Origin: Paramecium octaurelia | Taxonomy: Eukaryota > Ciliophora > Oligohymenophorea > Peniculida > Parameciidae | DNA: 64,000 bases | Reading direction: 5' to 3' | NCBI GenBank assembly: GCA_905182995.1 | Contig: CAJJDP010000004.1 | Location: forward strand, 372,001-436,000 | Position numbers and translations under genes: made by a program | The notes under the pieces: model-generated | The model's database searches: none | Told to the model about the DNA's origin: nothing | What the model saw: only the letters and a program-made list of their open reading frames with translations | Shown here: in pieces, positions 1-10,767 of the stretch | How positions within the stretch are numbered: position 1 is the first letter of the stretch | Layout of the letters: every line of letters begins with the position of its first letter

Positions 1-1209
1 AAGAAGGAAGTGGATTAGCCACTCTAAGAGAGATTACAATTAATAAAGAAAATGAGGAGATCTGATGATCCTGAAAGTGTTCTAGGATAATTTAAAGGGT
101 AATTCCAAGCTGAAGCTGAAAAGAATGATTGGGAAGATATTTAGAAAGGGAATAGATAACTAAAGAGAGCAATCAAATTATTAAAAGAAGAAGATAAGGA
201 AGAGGAGTAAGCAAGAAAATAAAAAGAAGAGGAAAATCAAGGTTTGTTCAATTTAGAAATTCAATTTTAAGAAGAGGTAAAAGAGATATAATAGGAAATT
301 TAAGACACTTAAGAAGCAAAATCGGAGATAAGTGCTTTGCTTGAAGATATTTAGACTAAATTGATAGAACAATAAAAGATCTATGATAAGTTATAAAAAA
401 AGAGATAAAAATTGGAAGATGTAAATTAGAAATCGTAAGATACTTATTCACAATTATAATCTGATAATAAGGATAAGTAATAAGAATTAGAAAGTGCACA
501 TTCTATTCTATAACAGATTGAGTCAAAAAAAGGGAATGATCCAGAAATTCAATAACTTGAATAAGAAATTGAGAACATCAGGATTGAATGGGAAAAAGAA
601 AAAGTCTTATAATAAAATGAAGCTGATGATTTGGCTCAATAGGTTTAAGATAGAAAATTAAAACTGGAATAGATCTAAGATAAAATGAGGAGATTGTAAG
701 AGGAGAATCAAATGATCAGAAACCAGGGAAGAGTCAATTTGGAATACAAAGAGAAATTATTAGTTGATCTTTAAAATTAACCCAAAGAAATTGCCAGAAA
801 TCAATACATTAAAAAAATTGTGGATTTGAAGAGTCAATTAGAAAAACAAAAAGCTGAATATCTGAAATAAGCAAAAGAATTGTCTTAATTAGAAGATTCT
901 TTATAATTTTAAGACAATATGATCAATAGGTATTGCATTGAGATTGAGAATCTAATTAATCAAGATCCTAAGAAATCAGAAACAGTGGTTAAATAGATTT
1001 AAAAATAATATTAAGATTATAAAATAGTCTATAAGCAATGTGCTGAATCTATGCGTAATATTGGAGAAAAGAGAATTTAAATTTATGATACAGAATTAAA
1101 AATGGAGGATATTTTACTTAAGGGATACAAAAAGAATGTAGAGAAACTCAGATAAGATTTAACAGATATTTAAGCAGAAAATAAAAATCTAGAAAAACAG
1201 AGAAGATGA
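1..1209 (+). CDS. CCDC22-like coiled-coil protein, 5' end outside the window
   Basis: The frame is open from base 1 to a TGA at 1207-1209 with TAA/TAG read as Gln, giving about 402 residues without an intron. Nearly all of it is heptad-type coiled coil rich in Glu, Lys and Gln. The last 150 residues resemble the C-terminal part of CCDC22: an Asn-x-Tyr-x-x-x-Ile stretch near residue 265 followed by a Lys-Gln-rich helix, then a segment with YKQCAESMRNI that parallels the Leu-His-Glu-Asn-Cys region of the family. CCDC22 works with CCDC93 and COMMD proteins in endosomal recycling (CCC complex). The N-terminal calponin-homology-like part would lie upstream. IFT-type or other long coiled-coil proteins remain possible because the match rests on pattern recognition only. 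Confidence 0.55.
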
Positions 1210-1253
1210 TTATTTATTAATGAATTTTAGAGCATTATTAAATTTAATATTAA

Positions 1254-1749
1254 ATGACTGAAAAATATTGGCAAAGATATAAAGAAACTCATGATAAGGA
1301 TCCTCTAAATACAAATGAATTATGGGTTAGAGTCAAGTAGGATTTAAAAAGAAGAGAAAAGCCAAAGCATCATCTTGAATTGTATTCCTATTGTAGAACT
1401 GAGAATCCTTACATTAAATAAATAAAGAGCTCTCCAAATATCACTATGGACACAGTGGCAGAATTAATTTGCAGATAATCAGCATGTGAATTGTAATATT
1501 GCATGAGTCTCCAAAAATTGGCAGTGGAAAATAGCCGATCTAAAATAGAGTAACAGTAAAATGCAATCAAATAGTTTATAGGGATGTCGAGATCAATACA
1601 AAACTATGACCACTTGCATTATGAATGAGAAGACTAGAATAAAATAAAAAGAAGAAGAATTAAGAAATCTTGTATTAGGGTTAGAATAACCAGAAATTAA
1701 ATAAGAGCCCTAAAAATAACATCTTCTTAAGGAAGAACCTGTTATGTGA
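1254..1749 (+). CDS. Twin CX9C (CHCH-type) small protein
   Basis: The start is ATG 1254 and the stop TGA 1747-1749. A 25-nt GT...TAG intron at 1550-1574 restores the frame; without it the frame stops at 1626. The spliced product is about 156 residues. Two Cys pairs stand out: C-RQSACELQY-C and C-RDQYKTMTT-C, each with exactly nine residues between cysteines, which is the hallmark of twin CX9C proteins of the mitochondrial intermembrane space. The family is imported by Mia40 oxidation and includes assembly factors and subunits of respiratory complexes. An extra Cys lies inside the first pair. Lys/Glu/Gln-rich tails flank the core on both sides. The particular family member cannot be named. Confidence 0.7.
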
Positions 1750-2120
1750 TTATTAATTGTTAAATTTATTTAATACAATCAATTCTTTTAGAAAATAGTT
1801 TGTCCAATCTTTTGGTTATTAAAGAGTGTAATATCCTACTAAAAAGATCATTGCAAATCAGAAAATAAAGATAGTTTCTACAATAACATCTAAAATAACA
1901 AGATAAGCACACTTCAACACAAGATTTTAAGCATAGTTATAAATAAAAGTTATTAATCCGCAATTAAATTTTAATAGAGTTACTCAAAAATTCTTAAATA
2001 TATAAGTCAATAGATAAATGTAGAACAAATACAGGATGTAAATAATATGTAAAAACATAAACACAAAAGTATAGATTAGTCATATAAAATTAAATGATTG
2101 AATACATTAATATAATTTTT
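1750..2120. other. Intergenic stretch with an open frame but no start
   Basis: This lies between the twin-CX9C gene and the EF-hand gene on the other strand. One plus-strand frame stays open from about 1790 to a TGA near 2100 and reads like a basic protein, but no ATG precedes it and no convincing intron links it to the upstream gene. Open frames of about 100 codons arise easily here because only TGA stops. I regard it as unproven. Confidence 0.4.
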
Positions 2121-3430
2121 TCATATTATTTTTTCATTTTAAATTTATTTTCTTTCCTTCTCTTTTTCCATTAGTTCTTACTTATCTTAAATAATTCTTC
2201 TCATTGGACCTTCTACAAAGTCTTATAATTATTAAATTGACATCTTAAAATAGAAATAGTAAATACCTTATCCAAAGTTGAATGTTCATTTATATAACTT
2301 TCAAAACCTTTAAAGTACAATTCAAAACCATCGTTAGAAAGAGTATCTCTTAATACTTAGCAGGATTACTGATTATTCAGACTGCCAACATTGTTAGTAT
2401 CTCTTTTAAGAAAATACCTTTTGACAATAGATTTGCAGATGTCTACTCCCTAGGCCAATGATAAGAAATTGAACCATTCCTAATATGATTGCTTACTAGA
2501 TTACTTATAGAGAAATGCTTCCACTTTTATCTTTGTCTAATTAGCTAAACCTTTTTTTGACATCTTTAATAATGATCCCTTCAAATCCATAAATTAAGTA
2601 AGGCAATTCTCTCACAGAAATAGCACCATCATCATTGATATCAGTTGCCTTGAAGGCTGACCAAGCATAATTAATTTCATCCTTGACTCTATCAGAAACT
2701 AATTTCTTTCTTTGTAGGAGTTGACTGTAACTTTCTTCCGCTTACCTAATGTAGTCTTAAATCCATTGCTCTTGATCAGGTTTGAACAAGGCTTTAGAAT
2801 TGAAAATCTCTTGAGTTCTTCTTTTAGCATTTTGATAGGTCTGAGTTAAGGCATATTTTAATAAAAAATCCTAAAGTTGATAGTTGTTATCCAACCACGA
2901 ATATAATTCTTCATACGAGATGGTACGATCTAGATTTTTGTCTATTTCAATGAAAATGGCTTCAACATAATATTCAATATCAGTAAATCTAGGTGGTTTC
3001 ATCTTGACTATTTTGCACAATGCTCTTATGGCTGTTTAGAAAATCATAATAAGTTCGATCTTTTCAAGTTTTTGAGATTTATCCAAATCGAATACTTAGC
3101 TTATGTATTTGACTTTAGTAGCAAAATCGGTATCAGAAAAAATGATCTAATTCTAGAAGTATCACTTACTAAAACAGCTTGACTCTCATAAATATCTGTT
3201 TAGCCGTCTGTACTATGATTATTCTCGAGAGTCTCAAACATTTCCCCGCAATGTTATTTAAGAATATCATGATAGACATCAAAGAATTCACCCAAGGATA
3301 ACAAATTGGTTGCAGGGTAATTTTATTGTACATACTTGGAGACCTTTTGAATTTCAGGCAAGTTGAGTTATCTTAAAAATTGTAACAATCCATGATTTGG
3401 ATTAGCTTGTTGGTTGAAGTAATTACCCAT
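2121..3430 (-). CDS. Multi-EF-hand calcium-binding protein
   Basis: The start is the ATG at 3430-3428 (MGNYFNQQANPNHG) and the stop is 2123-2121; the product is about 410 residues. Three introns are needed: about 23 nt, 25 nt, and a last one of 23 nt ending in AAG. The last one extends the protein through a Lys/Glu-rich tail. Canonical 12-residue loops are DINDDGAISVRE and DKDKSGSISLQE, close together in the middle. DKNLDRTISYEE lies upstream and DLDKSQKLEKIE is a degenerate fourth. The Met-Gly start could be myristoylated, which would suit a membrane calcium sensor. No kinase or other catalytic domain is visible. It resembles the large ciliate family of EF-hand-only proteins. Confidence 0.8.
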
Positions 3431-3585
3431 TTATTTATTAATTAATTCAGTCTACGTTTAAGAGAATACCTAATACTATCAATTGTTTAATCAATAAAAT
3501 AATATTATACTCATTTCACTATTATCCTAAATTAAATACAACCATTTCTAATACATGAACATCTATATATTATTAATTAATTATA

Positions 3586-5868
3586 ATGCAGTTACTCAAT
3601 TTAGATCAACTAGTTTATCCAATTATGATGTAGATTAGAGCACTTAGGGAAGTTAAATTATAAGATTCAATGATCTAGTCAATCCTTGTAAGTATTCAAC
3701 TAAGTTAGGAATGTCAAAACAAAGTGGAATGTTTGGTTTTGTGTTTAATGAAATTTGCATTAGATTACGTTATAGATGGCCCAAATAAAGTTTAAATATA
3801 GTATCATTATGAGAGAAACATTATTAAATAAGAACTTAATTGTAAATTACAACGTTTGCAAGAATTTCTTAGCAAATATGAATTTTCAAAGCTCAAAAGA
3901 TAAATCGATGAAGAAATTTAAAACCCAGAAGGATTTAGTGAGACTTCTAGTGACAATGAATAAGAAAGTTTCTAAATTAAATTGGTATAACGTCTATTAA
4001 TAAGACAGGTCATCTTAAAGAATTCAGCCCTGAAATTCAAAAATTGAATTCTATTATCCAGGATTTAAAGACATAATTATAATCATATGAAGCTAAAGAA
4101 TTGAGGAGAAGAAATTCTATTGATTAATTAACTACTGCACATTTTAAAGAAGTTTAAGCGTTGAAATAATAGATTAGAATTTAAAGTTAAGAGGAAGAAC
4201 TTAACGAATATATAGAAGTCGTATATTTTGATAGAACTTCCACTTTAGAACCTGAAGTCTGTGAGATGATGAATGAAAAAATTAGGAATATTAAATAACA
4301 ATATGAAAGATATGTCTAATAGTTTATGTAGAGAAAGAAATCACAACAAATTGAAACTATCTAAACAAAACAAAAGGATGATTCAAATAGATCAGTTGAA
4401 AATTTAACAGAAAAAGAATTAACTAAATTACTTTTGAATAAACAATCGAATCCCTATATAATTTGGAAATTGATTGAAGAATAACGATCTTGTAGATTTT
4501 TACTTTGTGTTTTAACAAACCAAGAAAAACAATATGGCATTTCGTACAAGGAGATAAATGAGATTTTAAGATGTAATAAACAGGATCTAAGAAAACTGTA
4601 AGAAATAAAAAATTAGATGTAGGAATCTTAAGCCTTATTATCTGCTCAATTTGCAATTCAATTATAATAATATAAAAGATAAGTGGTGAATCTTACATCT
4701 TAAATCTAAGAATAATCTGCCTATTATTCACAACAGTTAAAAACCTAATTAGATAAAAATCTAAATGAGAACTCATTTTAATTTCAGTAACAAATAGATT
4801 TTTTAAATAAAAAGATATAATAGTTACTAAATGATAACGCTAATTACAAATTAGAAATAGATAAATTATAGATTACAATTAAATCACAATAGCAATAAAT
4901 ATAATTTATGCATGACAATACGAGGTTGTTGTATACGATTATTGATTAAAAAGCATAACTTTATTCTTAGTTAGATAAATTTGATTGGTCCAAAGATTAA
5001 TTCAAGATAATTTCAACAATCCAATAATAAATAGCAAATATAGATCCCTTTTTATGTGTACTATTTTAATCCCAGTAGTCACTTCTACTTTTTCAACATT
5101 AAGCTTATAAAATAGCATCAAATGCAGATATTACTCCCCTTTCAAAATTTACTTAAACAGATGAAAAAGATTAAATAACAAGCATAATTTTAAATTAACC
5201 CACTTCAGATAGAGAAAGTAAAGCTAAAAAAGTTAATAAACATACTTAAACTAATTAAGTGAATTAATATTCTACAAGAAAAATAAATAAAACTGAAAAT
5301 CTTTTGGAATCTAAACATCTACAAATTAATCAAATGAAATTTAAATAGAGGATTGAAAATGATGTGTTTGATAGATTGTTTGAAAATCCATAAAAAATGA
5401 ATCAAAAAATGTAATAATTGAGACCATTCATAGAAAGAATGAATGAAAAAGAATTTTCTGACATTTTGTAGATCTTTAACTCTTTATAATATGATCATTC
5501 AAATGATAAATTTTAATTAGATCTATCATCTCCTAATAATCAAATTATAGAATTACCACAATAAAAACCTCCTTCATTGGATTTGACTTAAAGATCCTTA
5601 AAATTTATGAATACTCTTAAATAAAATACACTCAACATCCAAAAGAAACCTAGCAGATCTGTTGATTAAAGCTAAGCCTATTAATAAGCTAATTAGTATA
5701 CATTTTATTTACTTTAGACTTTTTACGGATTTGGATAAACAAAGAGCATAAGCCCAATTCTAATTTTAATAAAGCCGCACTGGATCATTGAATAGAAGAA
5801 TTTCTCGATTTATCCCTACTTCTTTAGATGAAAAAATAAAGTAAAAAAGATTGTTGTCTATAAACTGA
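3586..5868 (+). CDS. Uncharacterised coiled-coil protein, about 740 residues
   Basis: ATG 3586 opens a frame that runs to TGA 5866-5868. A 21-nt in-frame intron is likely near 3700. A short intron near 3988-4010 (20 nt ending AAG, or 17 nt ending CAG) is needed to stay in frame. A 22-nt intron at 5696-5717 is well supported because the tail after it (RTGSLNRRISRFIP) reads cleanly to the stop. The middle is Gln/Lys/Glu-rich coiled coil; the C-terminal third is Ser/Gln-rich and probably disordered. I recognise no domain. A structural role at the basal body or cortex would be typical for such ciliate proteins, but nothing in the sequence shows it. Confidence 0.75.
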
Positions 5869-5877
5869 TTCAAATAT

Positions 5878-6253
5878 TCACAAACTCTTCAAGAATGCAA
5901 TAATATCTGCTCTTTCTTAAGGATTTGCAATCTTTGTTTATGCCATTTTTGTATCTCTAAAATAAGCTTTTGGATCTTTAAGAAATAGAAACATGTTTTT
6001 TTCAGTCCAAGTCTCATTGCAATTTCTCATTGATTTAGAGTAATGAAACAAAGTTGATCCTATTCTCTTCCCCATTATTTTTCTTGATTGATGATTTTAA
6101 TTGATACTTTAATGTTGGTGCAGCTAATTCTTATTTATCATCTTCAAAATTGTGACAAGCACTACACTTAAACTCAAACATTTGCTATCCCCTTTTTGCA
6201 TCTCCATTAGGAATCTAAACTTAATCATTAACATCAAATCTGGATTAAGACAT
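5878..6253 (-). CDS. Cytochrome c
   Basis: The start is ATG 6253-6251 and the stop 5880-5878; one 25-nt intron lies at 6083-6107 and ends in AAG. The spliced protein is about 116 residues. The heme-binding motif CSACH sits in MFEFKCSACHNF. The tail after the intron carries TWTEKNMFLFLKDPKAY, the axial Met in TKMA, and PQERADIIAFLKSL, all typical of mitochondrial cytochrome c. It carries electrons from complex III to complex IV in the intermembrane space. Because the family is so conserved, the join across the intron is effectively proven by homology, which in turn proves the AAG acceptor. The loop with Met is unusual (FRDTKMAQTK rather than IPGTKMAFAG). Confidence 0.95.
6083..6107 (-). other. 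25-nt intron in cytochrome c with AAG acceptor
   Basis: It begins GTATC and ends CAAG on the minus strand. Removing it restores the conserved cytochrome c frame from APTL to the TWTEKN segment; no TAG-ending alternative does so. Confidence 0.85.
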
Positions 6254-6596
6254 TAAAATTGTAATAAATATATAATAATTACAAATAACTTTAAATTACA
6301 TTTCTTAAGAATAATTATACAATATTTATTAGATAAATATGCTGATATACTTTAGTTATATGTTTGTATGAACATATCATACAGGAGACAGAATATTATA
6401 AAATATTAATTCAATTTTTGAATATTCTAAATTAAATTAATATCTAAAAGATTTCTACCATTCTAATATAATTTAAAAGATATCTTAATTTACAATGTTG
6501 TTAAATTCTTCTCTATCAAATTGATTGCAATTTAATGAATCTTTAAATATAATTTTAACTTATTTCTGTAATTGTTAAATAAATATTAAATTAGGA
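6254..6596. other. Intergenic, no feature seen
   Basis: A+T-rich spacer between the cytochrome c start and the 3' end of the RING gene. No frame with coding character, repeat or RNA gene was recognised. It should hold the promoter of the cytochrome c gene. Confidence 0.6.
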
Positions 6597-7418
6597 TCAT
6601 TTAATAGAGGATCTACACATAGGGCATATTGGCTTTTGTTTAACCCAGTTGTCTATACATTCTTTATGATAAGAGTGATCACATTGAAGAACTATACATT
6701 TACCAGTTATTTTCTCTAAACAGATTATACAATCTAACTCAGTTTCCAAACATGTTTTCTCTTGTAACTAAATATTTATGTGTTCTATTTGGTAATTCTA
6801 TAGTGTTATTTGATTATTTCTTCTGAGATTGGAAAATAAGAACAAAAAACAACATTTAAACACAGCAAGAAAGGGAAGTAATAGTTATTAAACTCTTCTA
6901 GCAAAATATAAGGTGATTTCTAATAGTATGATATATGAATAAGAATTAATAGAAGCTGATATGTATCTATATACTTCATAAGGTGTGGATACAAAGAGAA
7001 CGATTTCAAAACTAAGTAGAATACAGATTGGTACATTAAATTAGAGATTTTGACAATCAAGAAATTTGTGTGATATATAATTATGCTGTTGTTTAATTGA
7101 TCTGGGTCAAAAGATTATAGATTATTAAATGGCTCACTCCAATTATAATCATAGTTTTAAACTTACTTTTTGTGTTTATAAATTAAGTATGAGTAATAAT
7201 GGGTTAAGGCTATGCTCTTTTCTAATGAGGAAAAGTATATTTACCTAAATAAAAACTATCAATGAACTCTAATAAAATTTGTATAATGTAGTATTCTTTT
7301 GAATAAAGCAAATAGATATCGAGTATACAATAACTTCAATGTATTTAATCAATAAATCAGTTCTAATATTTCTTAAGAGTTCCTTTAAATTTTATAGGAT
7401 AATTTATTATTAATCCAT
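6597..7418 (-). CDS. Membrane-associated RING-H2 finger protein
   Basis: The 3' end is secure: a RING of the C3H2C3 type (CIIC...CDHSYHKEC...CPMC) occupies the last 45 residues before TGA 6599-6597. This is the usual layout of an E3 ubiquitin ligase. Upstream on the same strand are hydrophobic stretches (NFLIVKISNLMYQSVFYLVL and FNNYYFPFLLCLNVVF) that look like membrane segments, preceded by NYDYNWSEPFNN. A clean 23-nt intron lies at 7222-7244. Two frame changes, near 6790-6850 and near 7310-7340, imply further introns I could not fix. The proposed start at 7418 is tentative. A plus-strand frame over the same bases was rejected. Confidence 0.65.
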
Positions 7419-7979
7419 TTAATAAAAATTAATGATCAATTTACTAATTTAAGTGCTAGCATACAGGATGATGTATAGGATATGTGTGTTGAATTTGAAT
7501 GTGAAAATTTTAGAAGATGAACTTTAGAGTTAAATTGATATTGAGTGAAAAGTAAAGTATTAAAGATGAGGTAGAAATTTAATAATCTAAAATGTGCCTC
7601 TAAATACATCAGTTTCCAATTACTGCTTGAAATATAATTGTTACTAAATTAGTAAAAAATAATGGTAAAGTTGAATTAAACCAAAGTGAAGAAAATAAAG
7701 AATAAATAAGATAATAATAACATATTTATATGTTGTTTAGAATCAAATTTAATAGACCACTAATTTATGCTATGGATTTGCACTTACTTAATAAGATTTT
7801 TCTTTGAATCCACATATTTTATTTCATTCTTTTACTAATCTCAATCTAGTTGTTTTAAGCACATAATTAGCAAAGTTTCACTTAAGAAATAATCATGACA
7901 TTTATTTATAAACCTGTTAAAGAAAAGATAGAGTTTGTTCGATTTTAAATTTATGTTGGTATTATATATCATGATGAAA
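7419..7979. other. Unresolved stretch, possible small plus-strand gene
   Basis: Frames are partly open here. A plus-strand reading from about 7485 gives protein-like segments (VEIQQSKMCLQIHQFP, then RIKFNRPLIYAMDLHLLN), but an in-frame TGA near 7632 cannot be removed by a normal intron. It may be a gene with unusual structure, a decayed gene or chance. Confidence 0.3.
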
Positions 7980-9078
7980 TCAATACTTTCTACTCCAGGG
8001 TTTATCATCTGGAATTTCTGATTTGGGTGCAAATTGATTAGCTTTTGCTTATGGGTTCTACTCGAAGTATTTCTTGGCTTCTTCATATATTTGATAGTCT
8101 TCTGAATATTTCTACATATCTAAGGATTGAATTAATATGTTTACTCTCTGAAAATTAGCTTAAATCTTATTCATATTAATCTTATTGACTTTTCAAGTTT
8201 TCAGAATCCATGAACATAGGTGGTTGTTATTTCATGAATACTCTTTGTTCAATAAATTCCTCATCTTCATATTCTAATGGGAAATTCAATTCAGCTATTT
8301 TCTACAAAGCTTCTTCTTCATTTCCCCTTGATTATTTATATAATCTTTCATCGGTATCTACAACAATCTAATTCGATAGATCATCATACTTATCTGAAAT
8401 TCTTTGATGTCTCTTCCCCATGCACCTAGGCTAATTCTAGTAACTCTTATTTATATTCTCTCAAAATCTGTAATTCTTAAGGAGTAATATCCCTTAAATA
8501 TTTAGCTGGAGATCCTGCCCATACTTCTCCTTATTTAACTTCTGTGCCTTCTGGAACAAGAGAACCTGCTGCAACAATGCCTTGAATATTTGCACCGTCT
8601 TTAATCGTAGATCCCATGCCAATAAATGCATCATCCCCTATTGTACACCCTTGTAAATTAGAATTAGGTCCAACTAAAGAGTTGTTGCCAACTGTAATTG
8701 TTTTGGTTGCTTTTATGTACACATTATCTTAAATTAATGAATTCTTTCCCACTGTTATTGAATTATTATCTGCTCTTAAGGTTGCCCCATACCATATAGA
8801 TGAGCTATCAAATCAATTTCTTAACCTTACTTTTGTTTTAAAATAACATTTCCAATCAATACTGAATTTGGGGCTGTAAATATTGCATCTCCAATCTAGG
8901 GTGTATGTCCCTTCGCTTCCACTTATCTCAAACATTACACTAAACGATCATCGCTGGCCTCACTTCCCAAAATATCATTCCCCTAGGTTAATAAGCTCTT
9001 TCCTAATCTTCTATAGTAAGGACCAACTGTATTAAGCACAAAGGAGTCAAATAATTGGAGAATCTTAACTTTGAACAT
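7980..9078 (-). CDS. Gamma-carbonic-anhydrase-like protein without zinc histidines
   Basis: The start is ATG 9078-9076 and the stop 7982-7980. Three introns (8805-8830, 8368-8389, 8120-8144; 26, 22 and 25 nt) give about 340 residues. The N-terminus (YYRRLGKSL) and the left-handed beta-helix core (SSIWYGATLRADNN, IGDDAFIGMGSTIKDG, VAAGSLVPEGTEV, GEVWAGSPAKYLRD) match the gamma-CA family that forms a matrix arm of mitochondrial complex I in plants, algae and ciliates. The three His that bind zinc in active enzymes are absent: the positions read VYIKATK and VGPNSNLQGC. It should therefore be structural rather than catalytic. A C-terminal extension of about 120 residues, acidic then Lys-rich, ends in PDDKPWSRKY and is not part of the common core. 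Confidence 0.85.
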
Positions 9079-9085
9079 AATTATT

Positions 9086-10590
9086 ATGTAATTTTAATCA
9101 ATTTTAACTTAGAAAAGAGAAGAATTTCGAGTTTCCATTAGAAAACAAGAGATAGAAGCTATTTTTAAAAGCAGACGATTAATGTTGGTTGAATAGTCTT
9201 CATTGAATCAGTCACTATCCCAAATCTTTATTCAAATCAAATAAAATTTACTAGCCTAAGATTAATCTTAATTGCTCGGTCACCTCAAACAACTATACAC
9301 TAAAATTTTAGTAGAAAAAACAATATCTATATCGTTGAATGAATTCAATTTCATTTTTGAAATTCTTGAGAATTATGCTTAATATTCAGATGATATCCTA
9401 GAAACTATTTTATTGATAATCTATGGTTTGACATTTTCGAGTACTATCGATGAATTCGAAGCCTTTTTGTAGTCATCACAATTATTAAGCTAACTTAATG
9501 GTTTATTTTATAATTGTTCTTAATTTTCATTGGATTTCGTAGATTTACTCTTACTCATACTAGAAAATATAGCCAGAAAATCAAATGCATGTTTAAATCA
9601 TTTAATATAAAACAATTTTTTAATCGTAATCAAATGGATGCTTGAGACTGTTGAGATCTAAAATAATGAAAAATGTGTAATTAGTCTTTTAGGATTTCTA
9701 TCAGTCTTTGTTGAATAAAGTTTTAATTAAGAATACAAAGACTTACAATTAATCTTGTTAAACGTTAATATACTCTGTAAAATCCTATGGAAAATCAACT
9801 ATTTTTCCATTGAGCAACTGTTGAATGATTCTGACAATTTAGAAAAATATGAGATAAAGATTAATTTGATTACAAAATTACTAAACGTAATCAAATATTA
9901 CACAGACAAATTACAATAATAAGCTAATATATATGAATACAAATATGTTTGGAAAGTTGTTCTATAAATCAATTTTTCTGATTGCTAACTAATAATCTTC
10001 TAGAAAATTACTTCATATATATTATCAATATAGACTTAGAGCAATGAATTTTCAATTAAATATATTCTCAAAGAAAACCAATAGATCCTTGAAAATCTTA
10101 TTAGTACATTAAGCAAATAACATAGTCCTTCCGGAGATATTGAAAAATTCAGAATGCACAATGCCAATACTTTTAGAAATGTTTATCAGCACTTAGATCA
10201 TAAAAATCTCAAGATTTATGAATAAAGTCTAACTGATTTAATCGAAATAGAATGTAATATATCAACTCTATAAATTAGAATCATGCAAAGTACTTTCCAT
10301 TTTGCTTGAGTGTCTTTATATTTTAATCTAAAGATTTCCTGATTTAAAATACCTGCCATTAATTGAAATCAAATTGAAATAATGCTATGAATGTTCATGT
10401 TGGTAAAGTCTTAAATATTTGATGCTATGTAAATATCTCAATTCAAATTGTAGCTATTTCGTTGATAAGCGATTAGGATGCAATGAAATCACTCAAGGAA
10501 TCGAAGATTGGTAATTATCTTGAGCTCTTAAGTCAAAGTGGAAGCAAACAGATTCAAATTCTAGCTTGTAAATTATTAGAATAAATTTGA
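9086..10590 (+). CDS. Importin-alpha-like nuclear import adaptor
   Basis: The start is ATG 9086 and the stop TGA 10588-10590. Introns at 10254-10278 and 10429-10453 (25 nt each, GTA...TAG) give about 480 residues. Near the N-terminus KREEFRVSIRKQEIEAIFK is followed by SRR; it matches the importin-beta-binding domain of importin alpha. The rest is a continuous row of Leu/Ile-rich helices compatible with armadillo repeats, ending SISLISDQDAMKSLKESK. The usual Trp/Asn pairs that grip a nuclear localisation signal are hard to see, so it is a diverged paralogue. The start lies only 7 bp from the start of the gamma-CA gene. An alternative first Met is at 9192, but it would remove the importin-beta-binding domain. 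Confidence 0.7.
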
Positions 10591-10767
10591 TTTAAATAAA
10601 ATCTCTATAAGATTAAATGAAATGGCTAACTCAAATTTATAATTTCTTCCATTTACTACTTGAAATTTAGGATATATCGACAAGTATTTCTTTTATAGGA
10701 CAAGAAGCATACTTCTTATCAAGAACGATGCTTATTATTATTGTATAAATAAAAATTAAATAATTAA

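Noticed and set aside
6929..7240. Plus-strand frame starting MIYEQELIEADMYLYTSQGV with a later hydrophobic stretch
   Set aside because: It overlaps the minus-strand RING gene, whose frame there contains a clean 23-nt intron and protein-like NYDYNWSEPFNN. The plus frame needs several doubtful introns.
7841..7979. Extension of a minus-strand frame past the gamma-CA gene end
   Set aside because: The correct frame after the 8120-8144 intron stops at 7980 with a plausible tail (DKPWSRKY); the extension is another frame.
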